A stretch of 64,000 nt of DNA from Lycium barbarum. Its lineage: Eukaryota; Streptophyta; Magnoliopsida; Solanales; Solanaceae. Of the stretch, positions 11,062-23,800 are shown piece by piece. Made by a program: the position numbers and the translations under genes. The stretch's first letter is position 1, and each line of letters begins with the position of its first letter. The DNA is taken from NCBI RefSeq assembly GCF_019175385.1, contig NC_083344.1:8584725-8648724 (forward strand), in the 5' to 3' direction. A model generated the notes under the pieces. The model made no database searches and was not told the DNA's origin. It saw only the letters and a list, made by a program, of their open reading frames with translations.

Positions 11062-11420
11062 TTGTTGTTACTTGTTGGTTTTTATGTTTTTTCTTAACTT
11101 GTACAATTGTTGTTTTCTTATGTACTCTTCCAAGAATATATAACATGTCTTGTGCAGTTTAATAGTTAGTATGTAATTTAACATTTATTACTCAGTTAAT
11201 GTGTGACGTTTATTTAACTTATATTTTTTTTTTTATTTCTGTTCGCATATATAACACATTTAATTATTTGCATGTGTTAAAATATTTATTTGAGTTAATC
11301 ATGCTTTAAAAATTAAAAAAATCAATAAATTTCTTTTATTAAAAATATAACCGAATATGATTTAAATCTAGGCAACGTCTTACCGAGTGAGTGTTTGGAA
11401 AACGGTTTTTTTTTTTTACT

Positions 11421-11619
11421 TGTATAACGTGGACTGATCCACGTTATACATGTAATTTTTTTTTTTTTTTGTTTTTGCTTCAATCGTCTGACAAGGTTAA
11501 AAATTTTTTTGGGGTATATCGTGGATCAGCCCACGATATACCCCTTTTGGTATAATAATTTTTAGACGTTCCCTTTTAATAAAAACCGTATATTTTTATA
11601 CCCTTTAGGCTCCGGACTC
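11421..11619 (-). repeat. MULE right terminal inverted repeat
   Basis: Reverse complement of 2715-2913. It contains the 28-bp ACGTGGA palindrome at 11422-11449 and the 34-bp palindrome at 11511-11544. Unlike the left end, there is only one ACGTGGA unit here, so the second unit of the left pair is not part of the TIR. Confidence 0.95.
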
Positions 11620-11629
11620 CATCGTCTAT
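11620..11629 (+). repeat. 10-bp TSD, right copy (MULE)
   Basis: CATCGTCTAT, identical to 2705-2714. Confidence 0.95.
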
Positions 11630-12715
11630 ATCTTCTTTTAGCCTCATAAGCTTGTCTTTTAATTTGAAGAAGAAACTTTAGGGAAATTTCTTGTAAACTA
11701 ACAAAAGGGGTTCACGTGCAGACTTTTTGCATGATGAAAAATTTAACCAAAATTTGGACCTCAAAAAGTTTTTCAAAAGAATATTGTCACCTTAGAATGT
11801 TGTACAAAACTAGACCGGACCATTCCGCTGGTCCCAATGCTCATCAACTTTGACGAACTTCAAGTTCCCTCATGGTCAATTCGAGGCTTCAACTTAGGAA
11901 TATGGATGCCTAATTCAACTCCAAGAATTAAAAATATTAAATGGTTATAGCTTATTATCAATTAAAATCATATAAAGAGACAATATAGCTCATGTACTTA
12001 AGGTAGCAAAAAGCAAGGTTATGACATCCTCACACGACTAGAGCAGGGACGAAGCTACAGCCAATCCTTCATCAGAAAATTAGACTTTATGTGTAGGTAA
12101 AATATTCTCTATTATGGTTATATACTGATAAAGGCACACCCTTGACAAAACTGGGTGTCATAGTTTGATGGTAAGTGCATTTGAATGCTGGAGCTCTCAG
12201 TTCAATCCCAGATCATATCAACTTAAAGAAATAAAACAAACAAAAGTTGACACTGACACGTGGGTTGCTAGCCAGATCAACTGCTAGTACACATTTATTC
12301 TCTTCCTTATTATTGCTAGACCCTACCAATTATTCTTTAATTTTGAACACATTAACATTTTGTTTTTCTATCTTTTTTTATTTTGTTTACTACATGTTTA
12401 TAAAACTAAGAAAGTAAAAAAATGTCCATAATATTCTTCTCGGTTCTACTTTTTCAGTAAAAATCAATCAACAAAATGAAAAAAAGTAGAAGCACAATTT
12501 CTTTCATTTCACATATTATTTCTTGTTCTTTTTTCATATTACTTATAGATTTTTTTTGGTCTATGACTTTTTGTTTTACTGTACTAATTTAAAGAAGTAG
12601 TTACTAATTTTCTTTTGATGTTGCATGATTATTCTTTTTTTTTCCTTGTTCATTTCTTATATTATTTTTGATGTGTGTTATTCTTTATATAATTCAACTA
12701 GTAGCTAAAATTCTC
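11630..12715. other. Intergenic sequence between MULE and repeat A
   Basis: No gene is seen. At about 12158-12228 a tRNA-like pair of motifs stands out: TAGTTTGATGGTAAGTG (box-A-like) and AGTTCAATCCC (box-B-like). This could be the head of an old tRNA-derived SINE, but no TSD or body could be assigned. The remainder is T-rich. Confidence 0.45.
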
Positions 12716-14918
12716 TTCGTTGACTTTTCTATGCTAGTTTTAATTTAAAAAATGGATGGTTTCATAATTATAAGTTTTCATATGATTTAGTCAAACGATA
12801 AAGTATATAATCTGATTTTAATTTTTGGGTGCACCTACTCATCGATACTTTTTTTTTTTTGTGCATCCACTCAGCTAAAAAAAATTATTCACTCCTTTAA
12901 AATTTGAACACCCTTGATTAAGTTTATGGCTCCACCACTGGACTAGAGTGGGTTATTTTGTCACGATCCAAAATCTCGAAGGTTTCGTGTTCGACAACCG
13001 GCCACTTTCGGGTGAACCGTCTTTAATCTTTATTCATTATTCGATCAGCTAGAGGCAGATCCAGAACTTTAGTTCTATGGAAGTGGATGGAGTCATGGTG
13101 AGATGTCATCTTTGAAGATATCATTGAATGAATAGCATTTTAATGATATTAAAACTCTGTCATAGGTATTAGTCATTCTGATTTATTCAAAACCATGAAT
13201 CAGTTGTAGAATAAGAAAGCAACACATTTATTGATTGAGATATGAAAAATTGAGATTTAGACCTAAAAAATAATCACACTTAATAACTAAAATATGAATA
13301 ATTAAGATTCAGATAACTGAAAAAGAGAAAAAGATACAGAGATATAAGAAACACCAACGGTTTAAAGTCTGATCAAATTAAAGTCTAATCAAATAATAGC
13401 ATTTGCAAGATATTTTAATTATTTTTGATTGCTTAGCATTTGATCTACGCTAAACATCTACCTATGGACTGGACAATCTCCATTAAATTCCGGTGAGACT
13501 TTTGTATTGATCCAATCAGAACAAATAATCTTTTTCGAAAAAAGAATATACTCAAACCCGATATTTACTTCAGATCACACTACTAAATTGGATGAAAATA
13601 TATTAATTAATTATCCATAATTAAATAATGAAAGTATACGTAGAAAATTAACACACATCATGTTATCATTGATTTGTTGTAAATAAATATCAAGTGCACG
13701 TAAAGTTTTGGTCATTTTTCACTAAGAACTAGTAATACAAGATTAAGCAAGTTAAACATGTATTATTAAAATTTTCCATCCTTGCCTTTTACACAGGTAA
13801 ACCTCTTAGGTGTCTACTCTAATGACATCATATGCATGACATACCATTGGCTCTTAAGGCCAGAATTTCGAACCAAAACACAATTGTTAATCACATTTAA
13901 GAATTGAAAAATAAAATATATGAATTGCAAGGATTGGTTACAACTTGGACATGTGAAGTCTAAATCCAAAAAAGTCCAAAGGAGGACCCTTTTTTTTAAT
14001 TTGATATTTGCCAATTAAATTGTTTCTGGCAAGTTGCTGGATAGTTTTACATGATTTACTCAACATGCTACCCTTGCCTGTCCATTTATACCCATGTATA
14101 GTACAAACCAGCATGGATCATAGTCCTTTCTTCGAACATCATAGTCCTTTCTTCGAAGTAAAATATAATGGTTTGGTTCTCATCATAATGCAATTTTTTA
14201 AAATTTTCCGTTGCATTATTAAGAGGGAATCGTTTTCCATATTCTTATATTAGGAATTAGTATGAAAAGTTAAAATTCAGAACTTATTGTTAGTGGTAGT
14301 TAGTAACAATTATCACTCATTGGTAGAATGCAAAAGCAAAAAAATGTTCTTCCTCGTACGTACCACTTAAAATGAAATTCTCGGGGGAAATATTTGGCTC
14401 TGTAAATCCTGAAAAAGTTTTAATTTGCGTAAATCTTGAATAAATTTACCAACAATATTGTGGGGGCATAAATTCCGTGAGGAGAGTATTATGAAACCCA
14501 ACAATATTCTCTTTTTGCAAATTTTGCCAATACTTATTCCAGCTAATTTTGATCAAACTTCCTGTATTTTTCTTATCACTTTGACTTTTGTAAAAAGAAG
14601 AAAATAGAATTTAATTAATACCAACATAACATATAAGTCAATAGAGAAAGACTTTCTCCATCCGCAAGGTAGTAACAATAACAGATCAAAAGGATCATTT
14701 TTCATCTAGAAGTATTATTTTAAAGGAGAAAAAGAGAAAAGAACAAAAGGAAAATAATTTCTTACAGGCTGCTTTCATGCATGTGTTCTATCAAGTTGAC
14801 CTGCTAGATAATTTTTTTTATTTATTGAATTTAATGTTCAATATCCAACAACTATTCTTCCATTTCCTTTTTCTTAATTTAATTAACGTGAATTTTTATG
14901 CTTTCTTTGGATCAATAA
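12716..14918 (+). repeat. Long direct repeat, copy A
   Basis: 2.2 kb that aligns with copy B (40852-43249) along its full length in the same orientation. In the stretch around 13600-13870 I count about ten mismatches in roughly 270 aligned bases. Copy A ends exactly where the inverted chromovirus LTR begins (TGTCACGACCC at 14920). It contains no gene; short frames such as the one at 13814-14014 occur in both copies without coding features. Confidence 0.9.
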
Positions 14919-15151
14919 GTGTCACGACCCAATTCCACAAAGTCGCACGGGCACCTACCTATCCCACCTGGGCAGGCGAACCCTTAACCTAACATTCACA
15001 AACACAGTATACATAGAGGTAGAAGATAAAGTAATGTAAGTCTGACATAGGAATATATAATAAATGCGGAAGTAAATCAAAAACCACCCCAGTGTATGGT
15101 CTGGTCGTATAAGAGCATCTAACTAAAATCTACAAGTCTGAAAGTAATAAT

Positions 15152-15156
15152 AATAA
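15152..15156 (+). repeat. TSD AATAA, left (repeated at 17920-17924)
   Basis: The 5-bp direct duplication flanks the solo LTR 15157-17919. Confidence 0.85.
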
Positions 15157-17076
15157 TGTTACACCCCGTACCTCGGAGAAACATTGGTTAAATTTGAATG
15201 TAAGTATGTCGAGTTACGACTAGGTAAAACAACTTTGGAGTATGAGGAACGAGACATTATTAAGTATATTGTTTAAGTAAAAGATGAATTAGGATCTCGT
15301 AAGTCGTAATCGAGGAAGACTATTTTGAAACACAAGAACATGACCATTATCAAGTATAGTAAATGACAAATATCATGTATGGAGAGTTTCGGAAGATTTC
15401 GAGATCAAGCAAATTGAAGAAAATAAGTTTGACGAAAATTTGAGAAATGTTGGGCAGATTTTTAGTCGACTTTGGAGGGGCATATCTCCTAGTATATTAG
15501 GTGTTTTAAGGTGAAACAAAAGCCTAAAATGAAGTTCGCCGAGTCTAGTTTCTAACGCAACGAACCGCTCATCGATAGGACATCGGAGTAGAGAATTATG
15601 AACGTTACAAACTGAGCTGTCAACGCAGAAACAGAGCTGCTACAGTACCGCTACAGTACTGCTACAGTACTGCCGACCTAGCCACTATAAAAAGGGGTTA
15701 AAACCCCATTTTCTTCATAAAAAATATTCCAAAATGATCCAGAAAATTCAGCAAGGCAAGAGAGTCCATATATCACACAAAAGTGAGAATTTTGAGCAAA
15801 AATTCAAGCTACGAAATACTAATCGAAGTCCGGACAACGTGTAGACGCGATTATGATTTCATTTTTGTGTTGGAGTAGCTTGGGAACAAGTAAATATTGA
15901 AGATCTTGCCACTTTAGTAAATATAAGGTATGAATCATTGAATCTTTCTCTTTATCAACCTTGATTAAGGAATATTTGCAAGAAATAACAGTTGTAGTTG
16001 TTGTTGGCTTATGGATTGAGGTTTGAGGAGAATTTTGGATGAAAATATATCTAATTATCTTGTATAATGTTGAGGGTATTGTTGTTGTTATTATTGGTAT
16101 TAATTTCGGCTTCTTTACGGAAATAAAGTTATTAAATAGTCGTATCACAAGTTGGTTAGTTGAGAAATTTAGAAAAACATCGTGTGGGATGTTTTAGGAG
16201 ATATATTGACATGGATAATGGTATTGATGATGTTGGTATTGTTGTTGTTGATTGGTTGTTGATATTATAATTTCGGGCTAGGCATATAGACAGGGGAGAT
16301 GCTGCCCGAATTTCGACAGAATCTAAAAGGATTTTAATTAAAGTCTTGAGACAAGCATGATGATGATTCTAACAATAGTATGAATGGTTGTATATGTAGA
16401 TTACGAGGCGACGAATAATCTTAAGTGAATTGCAAGACAGGAAGTAAGTTGGAAGTCGAGAAATTATCTTCCAGATATGTTAAGGCTCGTCCCTTTCTTT
16501 CAAAGGCATGATTCCTATGTTACGATTTCCTAAATGCTTCCATAACTTCTTTGTTTTCAAAAGTTAGAAGTCTATGATTCCAAGGCATGATTCCTTTCCC
16601 GATAACCCATAAATGTTTTCCAAAATGTCCGCATTCTTCCAAAACAGAGGTTTATGATTTTGTAAGCTCTTATGACAACAATGATGGACATGTTTTTATC
16701 ATGATGACAATGATGCCAAAGATGAGAACATTTTCTATAATGACTATGATGAGAATGATTCCATGTTTAAAGGTTCCAAGTTATGATTTCAATGACGATA
16801 TAAGAATGTTGAGCTATTTCTTGATTTCACAATTTTATTCATGGATGATAACTATTTTTTTTAAGATTCCAAAGTATATGAATGGACGCCTTATGAGATT
16901 TATGATCTTATTCTATGTTTTCTCTTGATGCTATTCCTCATTGATAGTCTCACCTTATAATAATTGTTCCTTCAAGGTGAGATAAAGCAATGATGATTAT
17001 TCCATAATATAATCGGAGGTTACCGACCTTACGTCACTCCTGTGTATTTATAGCTCTTATTTGGCTCTCATGCATG

Positions 17077-17132
<56 letters not shown>

Positions 17133-17919
17133 TTTCTCACACCGCGCCGCGCTATAGTCGGCCGGGCATGGCACGTAGATGTGCACACCACTGCAGTGGG
17201 CATGTTATGATATTGCCCCGGACGCGGGCTAATGATGATAACACCGAGCCTCAATAGCCGGGCATGATACTATATATATGACACCGAGCCTTAATGGCCG
17301 GGCATGGTACTATGTATATGTATAGAAATGTTTTTTAAAAAAGGCTAAGCATGCATGACATCCGCCTTATGAGGCATTCCGATGTACAGGTTATCTCTCT
17401 TATTCCATGTTACCTTTCATATCTATATTATGGTGTTATTCATGCCTTACATACTCAGTACATTATTCGTACTGACGTCCCTTCTTGTGGACGCTGCGTT
17501 TCATGCCACGCAGGTGTATACAGATGAGTAGAGGATATTGCTAGAAGATGTTCCAGCTGGATTGGCGAGCTCCATTTCCTTCCGGAGCGTTGCCGAGTCA
17601 GAGTATCTATGTTATGGTATATTGATTTATGTTAGAGACTTTGCAGACAGAGTCACGTATATAGCATGTCAGTCTTGCAAGCGGCTCTGCAAGCTGATGT
17701 ATCATTATGCGTCATGTTACAAATTTCATATGATTACAACTTTTACTTGATTTGAGAAAGACGAAAAGAATGTTTTTTTTGAAAAGCTTTCATTATGCAT
17801 TTCATTTCGTGATTTAAGAGTCCAGTGAGATTATGAATATAACGAGAACGAGCGGGTTCGCTCGGCTCTAAGTAAAGGGTCGGGTGTCCATCATGCCCTA
17901 TCAGGACTGGGGTGTGACA
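15157..17919 (+). mobile_element. Solo LTR, 2.76 kb, Gypsy type
   Basis: Starts TGTTACACCCCGTACC, ends GGACTGGGGTGTGACA, and is flanked by the 5-bp TSD AATAA. It holds no gag or pol. A cluster of GCTACAGTA repeats (about 15638-15672) lies just upstream of a TATA-like CTATAAAAAGG near 15685. With only one LTR and a TSD, the simplest reading is LTR-LTR recombination that removed the interior. Removing it restores the continuity of the inverted LTR fragment around it. Confidence 0.85.
17080..17124. repeat. (AT)n microsatellite
   Basis: About 22 uninterrupted AT units inside the solo LTR. Confidence 0.95.
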
Positions 17920-18603
17920 AATAATACATCAATAGTCTCAATTAATGCCACAGAATAACAAGGTAGGACATAATAGAAGAAGAGTATTCGGGTAATGAAG
18001 CGTCCACATGCTCACCTCAACAGACTCGAATCAGCAGCCTCGAACTCTCAGCCACGAGGGGTAGACGTCGATCCCACCTGATACTCTGCATTCATAAAAG
18101 AATACAACAAGTGCAGGTCAGTACAAACAACACGTACTGGTAGGTATCATAGGACGACTAAGATTAGCTAACATATACCAAGAAAATAAAGTAAGATAAA
18201 CAGGTAAATCAACAAGGTATAAGTCAACACGAGCCAGTAACCAAGTACAAGTCATCACCTATGTTATAACATCTAAACCCAACTGTGTCAAGTCTAAGTA
18301 CATCCAATCCGAATCTGTATATCACAGCAATATCACAAAAATATCACAAGAAGCCAAAGGTACAATGTAATGCAACACTGTATGAACTATGGAAGCAATG
18401 CATATGCACCGATACACATGTACTCCGATGATGGAACATCACATCTCGGAAGGACAACCCATGGGGACCCCCGAAATGCATATACCAATCCTCACGATTC
18501 CGGCAAAGACCTTGGCAATCGCTACCAGCACTCATACTTCGATTCCGGGATAAACATCGGATATTGGTCCTTACATCATCCTTATCCAACTGAGTCCAGC
18601 TCA

Positions 18604-19343
18604 TGATGCAAGAAAAATAACAAAGATAGAAAGAAGACACAATTTTAATAACAATTGGACAATAACTAGAAGAACTAGTCCTAGTTACCTCCCAAAAGGA
18701 TCAAAAGGCACCTATCCTATTCGAACAATCCTCAAGAGGATAGCCATCTCTTGCAAACTGTTAGATCAAACGGGGGTTGTTCAATTTGGACTCTACCAAG
18801 GATAAAAAAGCACCTATCCTATTCGAACAATATTTAAGAGAATAGCCATCTCTTGCAAACTGTTAGATCAAACGGGGGTTGTTCAATTTGGACTCTATCA
18901 AATTAACACTAGTCATTCAAGACTAAAGGGTTTCAATAATATTCAATATTCAAAGATAGGTTTCTTTCAAATGAATTACAAGCACCTTTAAATAAGGTTC
19001 TTAAATATACTAGTCAAAAGAAATAAATGGAAGTGTAGTCTTCTAGGTGCATAGAAGACTACAAAATGCATACTCCTAGACGCCTAAATAGCCACTACAC
19101 GTATTGAAAGTCAAAATAGCCTTTAATAAGCCTAGAAAACACAAAAAGGGAAGCTTCCTTCATTCACATTAGTCTAGCCCCTCATGTTCACACTAGAGCT
19201 TCTAGAAGTCCTAATTTGGGCTGCTAGACTTGTTCTTTCTGTGGGGTAGATCTTGGGCTTCAATCCACATCCTTTCGGGCTTCAATTTGGGTCTCCTCGG
19301 CTTGAACACTTGAGTCGTTACCATGGTAATTTGGATTGCATCA
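18604..19343. mobile_element. 740-bp LTR unit (solo LTR or small LTR element)
   Basis: Starts TGATGCAAG and ends ATTGCATCA, the TG...CA form of an LTR, with the 5-bp TSD GCTCA (18599-18603 and 19344-19348). It interrupts the inverted chromovirus LTR; the flanking halves rejoin in alignment with 39545-39580. There is no coding capacity. It contains a 102-bp tandem duplication (18708-18911). The family was not recognised and the orientation is unknown. Confidence 0.75.
18708..18911. repeat. Two-copy 102-bp tandem duplication
   Basis: GCACCTATCCTATTCGAACA begins at 18708 and again at 18810, and the two units remain similar through TTGTTCAATTTGGACTCTA. The duplication lies inside the 740-bp LTR unit. 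Confidence 0.9.
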
Positions 19344-19781
19344 GCTCATAACAGTATTTCCTTACATATCATCAATGTATCAACAGTATATTATGAAGGA
19401 TGAGAATGCGTGCAATGTATGAGTTCAATGTCAATAATCAAATTAATCTCAATAGACCACACATGGAGACACCAACAATATTAATAAAAAGTCTACACAA
19501 TAGTATCACAATCCTTGTCTCGAAACATCAACAATTAAGTTGCTACAATATCATTATCAAGATATATCACTAGTCACCAATATCTACTATCTCCATGTGG
19601 CAACGAGCTAACAGCAAATAGAACAAGATAAGTCACAACACAACAGGGTGGCTAGCCCCAAATCATATAACAAGGCCCAACCTAAGGCAAAATCCAACCC
19701 AACTTCATACCTGAAGGTTTACATGCATTCTTCGACAATATCGTCTACAAATATGCTTCGCTAATCGAAGTCTCACCATAG

Positions 19782-20851
19782 GATACTGTGACCGAGATCC
19801 GTAGTTTTGTGGGTTTGGCCAGCTACTACTGCCGATTTGTGAAAGGTTTTGCTTCTATTGCTTCGTCTTTAATCATATTGTATCAGAAAGATGTTTCTTT
19901 CCAGTGGTCTGACGATTGTGAGGAGAGCTTTCAAAAGCTCAAGACCCTTTTGACTTCAGCCCCGATTCTAGCATTACCTGTGGAGGGTAAGGATTTCTCA
20001 GTTTATTATGATGCATCCCATGTAGGTTTGGGTGCTGTTTTGATACAGGATGGTAGAGTTATAGCCTATGCTTCCCGTCAGTTGAAGATCCACGAGAGGA
20101 ACTACCCTACCCATGATTTAGAGTTGTTGGCTGTGGTCTTCGCTTTGAAGATTTGGAGGCATTACTTGTATGGTGTCTATTGTGAAGTTTTCACCGATCA
20201 CCGTAGCCTTCAACACGTGTTTACCTAGAGAGATCTTAATTCCAGGCAGCGCCGATGGATGGAGCTTCTGAAGGACTATGACATCTCTATTCTGTATCAT
20301 CCAGGGAAAACCAATATTGTTGCTGATGCCTTGAGTCGCAAGGCCATGAGTATGGGGAATTTAGCCCGTTTGGTTGTTTCCGAGCGTCCGTTGGTCATGG
20401 AGGTTCAGACTCTAGCCAACAATTTCGTTCGTCTTTATATTTTAGCCCCATGCGGAGTTTTAACTTGTATGGAGGCAAGATCATCCTTGCTAGATTAGAC
20501 AGGACTCATCAATTTGAGGATGCTCAATTGAGCAAGATTAGAGATAGGGCTCTAAGAGGTGAGGCCAAGGAGGCCATGATTGATTCTGAGGGTACTTTGA
20601 GGATTAAGGGGCACGTGTGCGTTCCTCATGTTGGTGACTTGATTCATTTGATTTTGAATGAGGCCCATAACTCTCGATATTTCATTCATCTGGAGGCGGC
20701 TAAGATATATCAGGATTTAAGGCAGCATTACTGGTGGCATCGTATGAAGAGGGGTATAGCCCATTTTATGGCTAAGTGTGGTAATTGTCAGCAAGTTAAG
20801 TATGAGCACCAGCGATCCGGTGGTCTACTTCAGAGGATGCCCATTCCCGAG
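19782..20851 (+). pseudogene. Chromovirus pol, part 1: end of RT, RNase H, integrase zinc finger
   Basis: Fragment of a Tekay/Del-like Gypsy polyprotein, beginning mid reverse transcriptase ([20 protein letters not shown]). RNase H follows with its acidic residues in [13 protein letters not shown] and FTDHRSLQ, then the [15 protein letters not shown] hinge and the integrase HHCC finger ending CGNCQQVKYEHQRSGG. A TAG at 20226-20228 replaces the usual Gln of VFTQRDLNSRQ, and a further stop or frameshift follows ARSSLLD near 20496. The 5' part of pol is absent because the fragment abuts an inverted LTR. The frame is cut at 20851 by an LTR-element insertion and resumes at 24062. Confidence 0.9.
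20847..20851 (+). repeat. TSD CCGAG, left (repeated at 24062-24066)
   Basis: 5-bp duplication around the insertion 20852-24061. Removing the insertion and one copy brings MPIPE next to WLWERIAMDF, the normal pol order. Confidence 0.85.
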
Positions 20852-23800
20852 TGTTACGCCCTATTTTGAACGAGTCCAAGATAGTTTGCAACTTCCCAGT
20901 TATTCTAACTGGTTTAAAAAAATGTTAGAGTCGCCACCTTATTTTTTAGGAAAATCAGAAAACCTATATGTATTTGTGTGTCTACTCCATTTTAGTCCAC
21001 GAAACCTATGAGATTCTAGATAAGGGTTTTATTATTTACCCCGAGGGGAAGGTATTAAGCATCGCTCAGAGCCTGTCCGAAGACAATCCTTAAACTTAGT
21101 TTAACTGAACAGTAGAGGGGGATTATCTATATGTTTATCATTATTATTACCTGTTTTCAAAATGTTATGACTTCATGAAAGGCTACACTAAGTGATAATA
21201 TACTAAGTATATACAGTGTATAAAAATATATTTATATCAAGTATCAAGTATTCATAAAGAATGTATAGTAAAAAAGAATATATAAAAGAGTATAAAGAGA
21301 ATGTACCTCGTAAGTATAAAAGTATATCTGTTAGTACAAAGAGTGTATATATATGTTAGTGTAAAGAATGTGTAACTATATTAAGAATATAAAAAAAAAT
21401 GTAAGACTATGTAAAAAATAAATATATCAAGGATATAAAGAATGTGCGTCTATGTAAGAATGTATGGATAGTAAATAAATAAAGAATGTATTTTCAAGAA
21501 TAAAAGAGTGCATATCGAACATAAAATGTCTAAAGAATTGTATAACTAGGTATATTAGTCCATAAAGAATGTAAAAATAATCTACGAATATTCATTGGTG
21601 TAAAGAGTTTATATAGCCAATTATTCAGAAAAGTAAAGTTTATTTGACTTGTTTCTACCGTTTAGTTAAAAAGAGTGTTTGTTTAATGAATATCCTATGA
21701 AAAGAATAAGGAACAAAATAATTGTAAAAAGTATTGGTAAAAAATAAGTATAAGGGATTGTGGATAAAAAATGAGTGAAAATGTGTAATGCCTCTAAAGA
21801 ATAAAAGATTTGTGAATAGAAGACTTAATATTTGCCTAGCGTCAAAAAGTGAATTTAACTTAATTAAAATATGTATTAGTGTACATGAAACAATATAAAA
21901 TGTAAGTTGTATTAAGAGTGTATAAATAATATAAAATAAAGGATGGACTAGTATTTTTTGCCTAAACGTCAAAAGTGTAAATTTATTTAACAAAGTATTT
22001 ATACCAAGTCAATTTAATACAGTTATGAAAGTATTGACGGCCTAAGTCTTGCCTAAAGCGAATGACAATTTTAAGTTTAACAAAACAAGGCGACAAGTAA
22101 ATAAATATATCAACCCGTCATTCCAAAAATAAAGTTTTCACTATAAGATGAGTTTATGTTTTGTACAGTTATAAAAAAATGCGAAAAGTAAATACAAACA
22201 GTGATGCGATGAAGTCTTCGGGTTCCTTCCGAGTGTCGTCTTCGGATGTATCTCCGGGTACCTGTATAAACACTTAGTAAAAGTGTTAGTAAGAGAATAA
22301 ATAACTATATAATGAATTAAGGAAATGATAAATAAACTTAAAATAAAAACCCGTCTTTTGTACATGGGAGGCCTTGGAAATCGACGGAAATTTCTTCATC
22401 GGCCATTTGGGTTTAGTATTCACCCACATTAGTTTAACAAAATTATAAGAAAAATGATTACAGTTTCGGATAGTGCAATCGTAGCAAGTTGACCAAGAAA
22501 GATCAATCACAACATTGTTGGCCACCCGAGTAGCATTTTTCATGCTCAAAATAAACAATTACTTAGTTAAGATAACGTAAAAAGGAAAAATAGTCCAAGA
22601 CATCAGACCAACAGCAAGGAATAAAAATAGCAGCAGCAGCTACAGAGAAAACCAATTCACAAAGTATCGCCTGGATATATATATATGTGTATATGCACAA
22701 ATGTAGGGAAATAACTAAGATGATCGCCGGAGAAGATAAACATAGCAGGCAACCAGAACCAACAACAGCGAGCAAGATGGAGTTGTTCCGCCAACACAGA
22801 GGTCACAGGAAAACTCTCAAAAACAGTCCAACCATGACAGTAGCGGCGTGAAGCAGTAACGACAAATGCAAAAAAGTGATAAACCTGCAATACACACGAA
22901 AAATAGAAGCAACGGGGGTGAGCAACAGTAAAACGAGGGAGTTCATCGACTTCGTGGTGTTTCGTCAGATATGGGTTTTATGGGGGAAGGCAATGTCACT
23001 GCTGGCTGCTCCTCCCCCGCCGTTGATGGCAGTTCGCCGGTGAATTGGTGACGAGGCTCAGGCAGCACTTTGAGAGAGGGAGGGAGACGAAGTGGGGGTG
23101 AGCGTGGTGGTTCGCAGCTGCTCGTCGCTGGAGCAGTGGGGAGAGGACAACGAAGGAGAAGAGGAAAGAGAAAATGGGGAAGGGTAGCGTGGCTGGTGGT
23201 GGAGGTGGGTTGGAGCGTCGTTGGTGGTGGCTGTTTCGCGGCTGGTCCGGTTCATCGGAGCAGAAAAAATGGAGACGAAGGGGGGCTGTGTAGTGGATGT
23301 GGTTGTTTGGTGGTGGTGTGGTGAGGAAGATGAAGGGGTGAGCGAAGGGGAGAGCCTGTGGTGGTAAGAAGTTCACCGGAGCTCGGAGCTCCAGTGTGGA
23401 GGGTGGGCGGCGGCTGTGGGTGAAGAAATGTGGGGGAGGAGATGTGTTTTAGGTGTTTTTAAAAGAGAGAAAAATCTGTGAATTAAGTTGTGTTTTTGTG
23501 TGTTGTATAGAAAAATGATAATTAAATTAACCCCTCCCTTTTCTTATAATATAAATAAACACCCCCTCTTGTCCCCTTTACCCCTTTTAACCCGTATGTA
23601 AAAATGCAATAACCAATGGATCAAGAACCCAACCTATCACCTCAAATGTCAACTTTTTAAAAAGGTGACGAGACCTTGACTTGATCGAATTTTTGCTCTG
23701 CGTTTAAAAATTAATTGCTCCGATTTTCTCTGCACTGACAGACTGTACTAAAATATAGTTAATTAATACATGTGTAAGTATGAAATGTAATTATTAATGT

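Larger units (their letters stand above)
2715..11619 (+). mobile_element. Complete MULE DNA transposon carrying PMD and transposase genes
   Basis: An 8,905-bp Mutator-like element. Both ends start GAGTYCGGAGCCTAAAGGG when read inward, and the two ends are inverted copies over about 199 bp. A perfect 10-bp TSD flanks it. It encodes, both on the plus strand, a plant-mobile-domain protein (4317-7096) and a MuDR-type transposase (7958-11061). The transposase frame is open across three exons; the PMD gene has one stop codon. The spaces upstream of each gene hold distinct sets of palindromes. MULEs that carry PMD genes are known in plants, so the combination has precedent. The near-identical TIRs, perfect TSD and open transposase suggest a fairly young and possibly still autonomous copy; activity itself is inference. 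Confidence 0.95.
14920..19781 (-). mobile_element. Inverted chromovirus LTR fragment with two insertions
   Basis: Read on the minus strand this matches the inner and 3' part of the LTR at 37758-40459 (roughly 39110-40459). It starts at the LTR terminus (TGTCACGACCC, the reverse of an LTR 3' end) and stops at 19781, where homology breaks off next to pol. Two later elements interrupt it, at 15157-17919 and 18604-19343. The LTR lies opposite to the pol sequence it now abuts, so it cannot be that element's own undisturbed 5' LTR. Confidence 0.85.

Noticed and set aside
17057..17254. 65-aa frame with an alternating Ile/Tyr run
   Set aside because: It translates the (AT)n microsatellite.
22996..23376. 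126-aa proline-rich minus-strand frame
   Set aside because: It comes from a G-rich biased strand inside an LTR element, with overlapping frames of similar length on both strands and no domain.
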